Positions 57,836 to 64,000 of a DNA stretch of 64,000 nt are shown one piece after another. Every line of letters begins with the position of its first letter. Position 1 is the stretch's first letter. The notes beneath the pieces were generated by a model, which saw only the letters and a list, made by a program, of their open reading frames with translations, was not told where the DNA came from and did no database searches. The translations under genes and the position numbers were made by a program. The DNA comes from CAZYFH01 sp965249175 (lineage in GTDB: Bacteria; Acidobacteriota; Vicinamibacteria; Vicinamibacterales; UBA8438), in NCBI GenBank assembly GCA_965249175.1, contig OZ252227.1, positions 3,720,001-3,784,000 on the forward strand, in the 5' to 3' direction.

Positions 57836-59596
57836 CTAATCCGAGGACGTCTGCTGCTTGAAGTGGTCACCCAGCGTGACTTCGGGCGAATCGCCGCTTG
57901 CGTAGCTCTGCCACTCGCCCTCGAAGCTGTCTGACTTCAGCGCTCGGATACTGAGGCCTATTTTTCGCTCGGATGGGCTCAACTTGATGACACGCATCTT
58001 GATGGTCTCGTCGACCTTGAGCTCGGCCGCATCGCCGCCGGCCTGCGCGTCGAACTCGGACACATGGATGAGCCCTTCGATGCCCTCGGCCAACTCGACG
58101 AACGCACCAAAGTTCGTGATGCGGACGACCTTGCCCTCGACGACGTCCCCGACCTTTGTTCCGGCGAAGAAGTCGTCCCAGATGTCGGTTGCGAGCTGCT
58201 TCAAGCCGAGCGAGAGACGCTGATTGTCGGGATCGATGTTGAGCACCATCGTCTCGACCTCGTCACCCTTCTTGAGCATCTCCGACGGGTGCTTGAGCCG
58301 CTTGCTCCACGACATGTCCGAGATGTGGATGAGCCCGTCAATCCCCTCCTCGACCTCCACGAACGCCCCGAACTCGGTCAGATTGCGCACATTGCCGGTC
58401 AGCTTCGACCCGACCGGATACTTCTCACCGAGCTTGTGCCACGGATTGCTCTCGATCTGCTTGAGTCCGAGGGAGATCCGCCGCGCTTGCGGATCAACGC
58501 CGAGCACCATCGACTCAACCGTGTCGCCGACGTTGAGCAGCTTGGACGGATGCTTGATCCGCTTGCTCCAGGACATCTCCGACACGTGGATCAGTCCCTC
58601 GACACCGGGCTCGAGCTCGACGAAGGCCCCGTAGTCGGTCAGGCTCACGACCTTGCCGTTGAGCCGCTGCCCCACCGGATAGCGTTGATCGACGGACGCC
58701 CACGGGTCGGCGTGCAGTTGTTTGTAGCCCAGCGAGACGCGCTCGGTCGCTCGGTCGTACTTGAGGACCGTGACCTCGACCTCCTCGTTGACCTTGAACA
58801 GCTCGGTGGGATGCTGGGCCCTGCCCCATGACATATCGGTGACGTGCAGCAGACCATCGATGCCACCGAGGTCGATGAACGCCCCGTAGTCCGTGATGTT
58901 CTTCACGACGCCCTGCATGACCTGGCCTTCCGCGAGATTGGCGAGCGTCTCCTTCTTCTTCTCCGCGTTCTCCTCTTCGAGCAGCACCTTACGCGAAAGC
59001 ACGATATTGCCGCGCTTCTTGTTGACCTTGATGACGCGCATGCGGAGCTCTTGCCCCCGGAGCGAGTCGAGGTTGCGCACCGGCCGCACGTCGATCTGCG
59101 AGCCGGGCAGGAACGCCCGGACACCGATGTCGACGGCAAGGCCGCCCTTGATGCGCTCGATGACGCGGCCGATGACGACCTTGCGGTCGGCGTACGCCTT
59201 CTCGACGTCGTCCCAGATCTTCATCTTCTCGGCCTTCTCGCGCGACAGCACGATGTGGCCTTCGCGGTCCTCGGTACGCTCGAGCAGCACGTCGACCGTG
59301 TCGCCCGGGTTCACCGAGGCGTCGCCGTGCTCGTCGTAAAACTCCGAGAGCGCGATGATGCCTTCGGACTTGTAGCCGACGTCGACGATGACCTCGGATT
59401 CGGAGACTTTTAGGACGGTGCCCTTGATGACCTCGCCTTCGGCGATGTTGCGAAAGCTCCCTGCGTAGAGCTTGAGCAAGCGCGCGTGCTCAGCGGGGTC
59501 CATCCCCTCGTCCTCGAGATTGCTATCAGGAAGCTCCGGCGCGAGGGCCGTGGCCGCCGACGCCTCGACCTCGGGCCCGTCAACTGCGTCTGTCAT
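57836..59596 (-). CDS. rpsA: 30S ribosomal protein S1
   Basis: 586 residues with six S1 (OB-fold) domains; the domain repeats are visible as NITDYGAFIDLGGIDGLLHVTDMSW, SLTDYGAFVELEPGVEGLIHVSEMSW, NLTEFGAFVEVEEGIDGLIHISDMSW and ITNFGAFVELAEGIEGLIHVSEF-like blocks, each followed by a GDxVxxxVLxxDxxxxRxSLGLKQ segment. Domains 1-2 (VIVDVGYKSEGIIALSEF, GVRAFLPGSQID) are the ribosome-binding ones. It recruits mRNA to the 30S subunit. A TTGACG-18-TATAGT promoter lies about 115 bases upstream. The gene is followed by HU/IHF as in many bacteria. Confidence 0.95.
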   Translation of the reverse strand: MTDAVDGPEVEASAATALAPELPDSNLEDEGMDPAEHARLLKLYAGSFRNIAEGEVIKGTVLKVSESEVIVDVGYKSEGIIALSEFYDEHGDASVNPGDTVDVLLERTEDREGHIVLSREKAEKMKIWDDVEKAYADRKVVIGRVIERIKGGLAVDIGVRAFLPGSQIDVRPVRNLDSLRGQELRMRVIKVNKKRGNIVLSRKVLLEEENAEKKKETLANLAEGQVMQGVVKNITDYGAFIDLGGIDGLLHVTDMSWGRAQHPTELFKVNEEVEVTVLKYDRATERVSLGYKQLHADPWASVDQRYPVGQRLNGKVVSLTDYGAFVELEPGVEGLIHVSEMSWSKRIKHPSKLLNVGDTVESMVLGVDPQARRISLGLKQIESNPWHKLGEKYPVGSKLTGNVRNLTEFGAFVEVEEGIDGLIHISDMSWSKRLKHPSEMLKKGDEVETMVLNIDPDNQRLSLGLKQLATDIWDDFFAGTKVGDVVEGKVVRITNFGAFVELAEGIEGLIHVSEFDAQAGGDAAELKVDETIKMRVIKLSPSERKIGLSIRALKSDSFEGEWQSYASGDSPEVTLGDHFKQQTSSD

Positions 59597-59709
59597 ACCG
59601 TGTGGGTCCTCTCCTACCTGGCCGGCTGCGCGACCGCTGGACCGACGCCCGGCACACGGGCATCCGATTCGTCACGGTCTGTGAGCCTCAAATTTGCGGT
59701 AAGCACAAG

Positions 59710-59739
59710 ACTATATGATACTTACCGGCAGGCCGTCAA
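59710..59739 (-). promoter_or_regulatory. Promoter of rpsA
   Basis: Minus strand TTGACG (59739-59734), 18-base spacer, TATAGT (59715-59710). On the plus strand the same region contains a TATGAT box (59714-59719) that may serve the divergent histone-like gene, with a poor -35. Confidence 0.65.
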
Positions 59740-59744
59740 ATTAC

Positions 59745-59750
59745 GGAGGA
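59745..59750 (+). promoter_or_regulatory. Ribosome binding site deciding the TTG start at 59758
   Basis: GGAGGA followed by seven bases and TTG; this strong site is the main reason to place the start of the basic protein at TTG 59758 rather than an ATG in another frame. Confidence 0.7.
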
Positions 59751-59757
59751 GCCTTCG

Positions 59758-60267
59758 TTGGCGAAGTCAGGACCCCGATCGAAGGCACGACCTCGCGCAT
59801 CGGCCACGCGCCCCCGGCCCTCGAAAAAGCGTCCCGCGCGAACCCGAAAACGGCCCGCGACGCGCGCAACGCGCCAGACCAAGACGCGCGCGAGCACGCG
59901 CAGGGCGGCCGCGACCCCGAAGGGGTCCCGCGCCGGCAGCGCGAAACGCGCGACGCGCAAGCCTACGACCCGCGCCACGACAACGACATCAAAAGCGAAA
60001 CCGAAAACACCACGTGCGGCAGACGCGAAGCGGCGACGAGTCAGGCCGCCAGGTCTCGATCGGCCGCGCCGCGTGCTTGCCGACATCGATACGTCGATCG
60101 GCCGCGCTACCGGCGCGGTGCGACCGGCCAGCGCATCGTCAGCCGGCACGCCGATACCGGTCCCGAGCAGGACGCCGGGCAAGGGATCGACGCCGGCGGA
60201 GAAACCCGTTGCCGCTGCCGGTTCGCTGGCGGATCTGATCGCCCGAATCAGGGCGGAAAAGAGCTAG
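59758..60267 (+). CDS. Histone H1-like basic low-complexity protein
   Basis: 169 residues from TTG 59758. The first 100 residues are almost entirely Lys, Arg, Ala, Thr, Pro and Ser (AKSGPRSKARPRASATRPRP ..., KKRPARTRKRPATRATRQTK), like bacterial histone-H1/AlgP-type tails; the end is a short conserved-looking helix, SLADLIARIRAEKS, preceded by a Pro/Thr/Ser spacer. It very likely binds DNA or RNA non-specifically. It is divergent from rpsA and close to the HU/IHF gene. The alternative frames across this region lack a ribosome site. Low-complexity composition makes the call less certain. Confidence 0.7.
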   Translation: MAKSGPRSKARPRASATRPRPSKKRPARTRKRPATRATRQTKTRASTRRAAATPKGSRAGSAKRATRKPTTRATTTTSKAKPKTPRAADAKRRRVRPPGLDRPRRVLADIDTSIGRATGAVRPASASSAGTPIPVPSRTPGKGSTPAEKPVAAAGSLADLIARIRAEKS

Positions 60268-60284
60268 CGTCGATCCGAGGTTCG

Positions 60285-60935
60285 CTACCCCAGCTTTTCG
60301 CGAACGATACCGAGCACCCGAGATACGACATCGTCGATCGACACCCCGGTCGTGTCGACCAGCACGGCGTCCGGGGCCTTCATCAACGGCGACGCCTGCC
60401 GGGTTCGGTCGAGATGATCCCGCGCTTCGAGTGCATGCGCAACGGCATCGATGCCGGACTTCGATGCCCCATGAGCCGGATCGACCGCTCGGCGGGCGGC
60501 ACGCTCTTCCGGAGACGCATCCAGGTAGATCTTGACGGTGGCATTGGGGAGAACGACCGTGCCGATATCACGTCCTTCCATGACCACGTGGCCACTTCCC
60601 GCCAGCTCGCGTTGTCGCCGGACGAGCGCGTCCCGCACCCGCGGCAAGCGCGCGACCGTGGCGGCGGCAACATCCATGTCCGGCGTGCGGATCGCCGCCG
60701 TCACGTCATGCCCATCAATCGCGACGCTGGTCGCGTCGAGCGCGAAGACCGCGCGCGTGGCAATGCCGGCGACGGCCTGCTCGGCCTCGAAGCCGATGTG
60801 CTCCCGCTCGGCCAGCCAGGCCACCGCGCGATACATCGCGCCCGTATCGACGTACGCACAGCCCAGCGCGCTGGCGACGGCGCGAGCCACCGTCCCCTTG
60901 CCGGCTCCAGACGGCCCGTCAATCGCGACCATCAT
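60285..60935 (-). CDS. cmk: Cytidylate kinase
   Basis: 216 residues. Walker A GPSGAGKGT (7-15), VDTGAMYRAVAWLA, the CMP-binding insert with ALDATSVAIDGHDVTAAIRTPDMDVAAATVA, VRDALVRRQRELA, VMEGRDIGTVVLPNATVKIYLDA and ASPEERAARRA. It phosphorylates CMP and dCMP. It overlaps the upstream pseudouridine synthase gene by 17 bases and ends convergent with the histone-like gene. The cmk-rpsA neighbourhood is conserved in many bacteria; here the basic-protein gene sits between them. Confidence 0.94.
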   Translation of the reverse strand: MMVAIDGPSGAGKGTVARAVASALGCAYVDTGAMYRAVAWLAEREHIGFEAEQAVAGIATRAVFALDATSVAIDGHDVTAAIRTPDMDVAAATVARLPRVRDALVRRQRELAGSGHVVMEGRDIGTVVLPNATVKIYLDASPEERAARRAVDPAHGASKSGIDAVAHALEARDHLDRTRQASPLMKAPDAVLVDTTGVSIDDVVSRVLGIVREKLG

Positions 60936-61707
60936 CCCCTACCCCCGATGACCCCTGCGCTGGCGCGCGACGCGTCGCCGCTCGACGGAGTGCCGCGACC
61001 TCCGCGGCTGCCAGATCACGGACGCCGCCAGGCTTGAGCCCCCGAAGGCGAAGCGGACCCAGCTCCGTCCGACGCAGCCGGCGCACCGGGTGTCCGATCG
61101 CGTCGAACATCCGCCGGACCTGTCGATTGCGACCCTCGCGCAGCACGATGCGCACCCGCGCTTCCCCTGAACGCATCCCCGCCCGACCCGCCAGCAGCCG
61201 AACGCTCGCCGGCGCCGTCCGCCGACCGGTCAGCGGCATGCCGCCCGCGAGGCGGCGCAGCCGTGCGGCGCTCGGGACGCCACGCACCGTGGCTTCGTAC
61301 ACCCGGGACACCCCGTGACGCGGGTGCATCAACAGCGCGGCTAACTCGCCGTCGTTGGTCAGCAGCAGCAACCCCTCAGATTCGTAGTCGAGTCGGCCGA
61401 CGGGATACAGGTAGTCCTCGACATCCGGAATCAAGTCGAGGATGGTCTTCCGTCGTTGAGGGTCGCGACGGGTCGTCACGTAGCCGCGCGGCTTGTGGAC
61501 CGCGAGGTACCGGTGCCGCGCCGGGCGCTTGACCCGCCGCCCATCGAGACGCACGTCATCCGTGGCCAGGTCGGCGCGACTGCCGAGGGCGGTGACTGCG
61601 CGGCCGTTCACGGTGACGCGCCCGTCCTGGATCAGGGTCTCGGCTGCGCGTCGCGACGCAAGCCCCGCCATCGACAGGATTTTCTGGAGTCGGATTCCAG
61701 CGGACAT
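60919..61707 (-). CDS. Ribosomal large-subunit pseudouridine synthase (RluB/RsuA family)
   Basis: 262 residues. N-terminal S4 RNA-binding domain (IRLQKILSMAGLASRRAAETLI, GRVTVNGR), then the RsuA-type catalytic domain with KPRGYVTT, YPVGRLDYESEGLLLLTND (catalytic Asp107), RVYEATVRG, and REGRNRQVRRMFDAIGHPV. It converts uridine to pseudouridine in rRNA, probably 23S (RluB-like) given the KPRGxxTT and scpAB neighbourhood. C-terminal 40 residues are Arg/Ala-rich. It sits 6 bases after scpB, the usual scpA-scpB-rluB-cmk order. Confidence 0.92.
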   Translation of the reverse strand: MSAGIRLQKILSMAGLASRRAAETLIQDGRVTVNGRAVTALGSRADLATDDVRLDGRRVKRPARHRYLAVHKPRGYVTTRRDPQRRKTILDLIPDVEDYLYPVGRLDYESEGLLLLTNDGELAALLMHPRHGVSRVYEATVRGVPSAARLRRLAGGMPLTGRRTAPASVRLLAGRAGMRSGEARVRIVLREGRNRQVRRMFDAIGHPVRRLRRTELGPLRLRGLKPGGVRDLAAAEVAALRRAATRRAPAQGSSGVGDDGRD

Positions 61708-61713
61708 CTACAC

Positions 61714-62352
61714 TCAATGCACCTGCTCGTCCGACGAATCAGTCGAGAGCGGTTCCGGGTCGAACGGCAGTGCCTCGTCGGTCGGATACTCGTCGGAGAG
61801 CCCCGCCGGCACTTCCATGCCAAGGGCTTCGGCCATGTCCTCGACCTTGGGCAGGTCGGTCAAATCCTTAAGCCCGAAGCGATCGAGAAACTCCCGAGTC
61901 GTCGCATAGAGAAACGGCCGCCCGATGACCGGCTTCCGCCCGGTGACCTTGACCAGGCGGCGCTCGACCAGCGTCCCGAGGACACCCGACGTGTTCACAC
62001 CGCGAATCTCCGCGATCTCGGGTCCCGTCACCGGTTGCCGGTAGGCAATCACCGCGAGCGTTTCCAACGCCTGCAACGACAGGCGCTGTTTCGAGTGTTC
62101 ATGAAAGAGCCGTCGCACCCACTCGTGCAACTCGGGTTTCGTCACGATCTGGTGACCGCCGGCAACCTCGACCAACTGCAATCCGCCGGCGCGGTCCGCC
62201 CACTCCGCGCTGAGGGACGCCAGCGCTTCTTCGACGTGCTCGCGCGGCTCACCGTCGAGAATCCGCGTGAGCGCCTTGAGCGTCAGCGGCTCAGGCGCCG
62301 CGAAGATCAACGCTTCGATCGTCGCCTTCAGGTCACTCAGGTCATCAGACAC
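61714..62352 (-). CDS. scpB: Segregation and condensation protein B
   Basis: 212 residues. Two winged-helix domains: LKATIEALIFAAPEPLTLKAL and LSLQALETLAVIAYRQPVTGPEIAEIRGVNTSGVLGTLVERRLVKVTGRK, then GRPFLYATTREFLDRFGLKDLTDLP. The C-terminal 45 residues are acidic. ScpB with ScpA and SMC forms the condensin complex that compacts and separates chromosomes. It lies between scpA and the pseudouridine synthase gene. Confidence 0.94.
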   Translation of the reverse strand: MSDDLSDLKATIEALIFAAPEPLTLKALTRILDGEPREHVEEALASLSAEWADRAGGLQLVEVAGGHQIVTKPELHEWVRRLFHEHSKQRLSLQALETLAVIAYRQPVTGPEIAEIRGVNTSGVLGTLVERRLVKVTGRKPVIGRPFLYATTREFLDRFGLKDLTDLPKVEDMAEALGMEVPAGLSDEYPTDEALPFDPEPLSTDSSDEQVH

Positions 62353-62439
62353 GTGAGCACCCCCCTGCTCGATGTCCCACGGATACGTCCAGCGGTGCTC
62401 GACCGGCTCGCGCCCATGGACTTGCGGTGCCGAGTCACG

Positions 62440-63306
62440 CTACTCACTGTTCGCCGACGCCTCCGGGTCGTTCATGGGTCGGGGCGCATCCGCGGGCCGG
62501 GCGCGCTTGTAGACGCGGATCGGGCCGAAGCTCGTCGCCTGAAACACCCGGATGAGCCTGAGCCGGATCATTTCGAGCAACGCGAGAAACGTGGTGATGA
62601 GGCCGCTCCGCGACGACGCGTCCGCAAACAATTCGTCGAACCCGCAGGCGTCGGTCTCCGACAGCCGTGCGAGCAGCTGATCGATCCGCGTCTCGATCGG
62701 CATGACGTCCGCGGGCAGCGGCACGCGCGGGCGCTCGCGAGAGCGTGACAGCACGGCTTGAAACGCCTGCAGCAGGCTGAACAAGTCGACTTCGAGCTCG
62801 CGTTCGATCGGTTCGCCGGCGATGTCCTCCACACGCCCATCGGGGCGTGTCCACTGCGCGCTCCGCACGGTCTCCCGCTCGTGCAGGAGCTCTGCCGCCG
62901 CCTTGATGCGCTGATGCTCCAGCAAGCGACGTACGAGCATGTCACGCGGATCCTCCGCATCCTCGTCCTCGTCGGGCGCGCTTTCGAGTCGGGGCACGAG
63001 CATTCGCGCCTTGATGTGGATGAGCGAGGCGGCCATGACGAGGAACTCACCGGCCACGTCGAGGTTGAGATCCTGCATCACGTCGAGATACCCGAGATAC
63101 TGATCGGTGATCAGGACAATCGGGATGTCGTAGATGCTCACCTCGTTTTTCTTGATCAGATACAGCAGCAGGTCGAGGGGGCCCTCGAAGTTGGCGAGCT
63201 TGACGGGATAGTCCGGCAGGATCGACTCGAAGCCCGCTGGAATCTCGAGGGTCTCCTGCTCGGTCGGCAACGGATCATCGGTTTCGCGTGGCTCGTCGTC
63301 GGTCAT
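62440..63306 (-). CDS. scpA: Segregation and condensation protein A
   Basis: 288 residues. The kleisin N-terminus YPVKLANFEGPLDLLLYLIKKNEVSIYDIPI, then QYLGYLDVMQDLNLDVAGEFLVMAASLIHIKARMLVP, and a C-terminal winged helix (RSGLITTFLALLEMIRLRLIRVFQATSFGPIRVYK) that contacts the SMC head. An acidic insert (DEDEDAEDPRD) follows the N-domain. It bridges SMC heads in the condensin complex. There is an 87-base gap before scpB. Confidence 0.94.
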   Translation of the reverse strand: MTDDEPRETDDPLPTEQETLEIPAGFESILPDYPVKLANFEGPLDLLLYLIKKNEVSIYDIPIVLITDQYLGYLDVMQDLNLDVAGEFLVMAASLIHIKARMLVPRLESAPDEDEDAEDPRDMLVRRLLEHQRIKAAAELLHERETVRSAQWTRPDGRVEDIAGEPIERELEVDLFSLLQAFQAVLSRSRERPRVPLPADVMPIETRIDQLLARLSETDACGFDELFADASSRSGLITTFLALLEMIRLRLIRVFQATSFGPIRVYKRARPADAPRPMNDPEASANSE

Positions 63307-63330
63307 CGCTGTCGTCCGATCGTACGGCTG

Positions 63331-64000
63331 TCAGCTGTACTTCACCCTCACCGCGTCGCGCACGCGCGCCATCGTCTCCTGAGCGATCGCGCGCGCGCTG
63401 GTCGACCCGTCGTGCAGGATCTCGCGGATCCGGCCGGGTCGCGACCGGACGTCGGCACGACGCTCGCGCATCGGCTCGAGCACGGCATTGACGGCCCGCA
63501 CCAGCTTCTCCTTGACCTCGACGTCGCCGACCGTGCCGGCCCGATACCTCGCTTTGAGGTCGTCGACCTCCGCGGTGTCGGGGTTGAAGGCGTCGTGATA
63601 GGTGAACACCGGATTCCCTTCGACCGTGCCGGGAATATCCGCGCGGATCCGCTTTGGATCGGTGTACATTCGCATCACTTTTTTTCGGACCGTGGCGGCA
63701 TCGTCGCCCAGATCGATGGTGTTCGCGTAGCTCTTCGACATCTTGCGGTTGTCGAGCCCCGGTAGCCGCGGGAAGCGCGTCAGCAGCGGCTGTGGCTCGG
63801 GGAAGAGCTCGCCAAAAAAGCCCTGAAAGCGCCGGACGACCTCCCGAGTCAGCTCCAGGTGCGGCACCTGGTCCTCACCCACTGGCACGTAGTTCGCCCC
63901 GTAGATGATGACGTCCGCCGCCTGCAACAGCGGATACGCGAGAAAGCCGATTGTGGACAGATCGCGATCGGACAGCTGGTCCATCTGCTCCTTGTAGGTC
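63331..64000 (-). CDS. trpS: Tryptophanyl-tRNA synthetase (C-terminal part; cut by window edge)
   Basis: About 223 residues are visible; the frame continues past the right edge (TYKEQMDQLSDRDLSTIGFL precedes the first internal Met). Class Ic features: FLAYPLLQAADVIIYGANYVPVGEDQ, the KMSKS loop in LDNRKMSKSYANTIDLG, and the C-terminal helical domain ending RDAVRVKYS. It charges tRNA-Trp. The N-terminal half with the HIGH-type motif lies outside the window. It is 24 bases before scpA in the same direction. Confidence 0.93.
   Translation of the reverse strand, partial: TYKEQMDQLSDRDLSTIGFLAYPLLQAADVIIYGANYVPVGEDQVPHLELTREVVRRFQGFFGELFPEPQPLLTRFPRLPGLDNRKMSKSYANTIDLGDDAATVRKKVMRMYTDPKRIRADIPGTVEGNPVFTYHDAFNPDTAEVDDLKARYRAGTVGDVEVKEKLVRAVNAVLEPMRERRADVRSRPGRIREILHDGSTSARAIAQETMARVRDAVRVKYS

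Overview
This is a GC-rich chromosomal window from a Gram-negative (diderm) bacterium, most likely an Acidobacteriota member of the Vicinamibacteria type. The case rests on gene content: a VWFA-related secreted protein of the kind defined in acidobacteria (50919-53063), a FecR-domain protein, complete lipid A / BAM / Lol machinery, HspR-controlled dnaKJ, and many acyl-CoA enzymes. There are no rRNA or tRNA genes, CRISPR arrays, transposases or phage genes; it reads as core chromosome. Most genes are on the minus strand in tightly packed runs with ATGA or GTGA stop/start overlaps.

Layout. 1-6779: outer-membrane block (Gfo/Idh oxidoreductase, lpxI, a fused fabZ-lpxA, skp-like chaperone, bamA). 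6882-9317: clpC with its own promoter. 9441-20585: one long head-to-tail minus-strand run (acyl-CoA dehydrogenase, meaB, methylmalonyl-CoA epimerase, mtnP, PfkB kinase, four small membrane proteins, enoyl-CoA hydratase, ribH, nusB, lysS, lolC/E, lolD). 20683-22663: accessory-looking patch with a small outer-membrane barrel, two paralogous secreted proteins of unknown function, and nested palindromic repeats; 21817-22162 is the only stretch over 300 bases without a gene and it consists mostly of these repeats. 22729-28306: hemW, a dnaC/dnaI-like ATPase, hspR, dnaJ, dnaK. 28408-28444: two interlocked divergent promoters. 28531-32128: FecR protein and a class A penicillin-binding protein on the plus strand. 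32154-37758: prfB (with a programmed frameshift), lnt, SPOR protein, SPFH/NfeD pair. 38484-41169: mobA and argS. 42117-47292: coaX, birA, nadC, valS. 47357-56716: response regulator, two-subunit B12-dependent acyl-CoA mutase, VWFA protein, two acyl-CoA dehydrogenases, O-methyltransferase. 56738-64000: HIT protein, HU/IHF, rpsA, a histone-like basic protein, cmk, pseudouridine synthase, scpB, scpA, trpS (cut by the right edge).

How the genes work together. Three themes stand out: envelope building (lipid A, BAM, Lol, Lnt, PBP, SPOR); translation and nucleoid housekeeping; and branched-chain acyl-CoA metabolism. In the last, the large mutase subunit carries Phe71 and Gln189 at the two positions that separate isobutyryl-CoA mutase (Phe/Gln) from methylmalonyl-CoA mutase (Tyr/Arg), and a neighbouring dehydrogenase resembles the short/branched-chain (ACADSB) type.

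The most unusual non-coding signal is a family of palindromic elements (21947-22112, 41931-42097, 57341-57407, related 49180-49274). Within this window they occur in apparent filled and empty versions, one terminus supplies the stop codon of the HU/IHF gene, and they share internal motifs.
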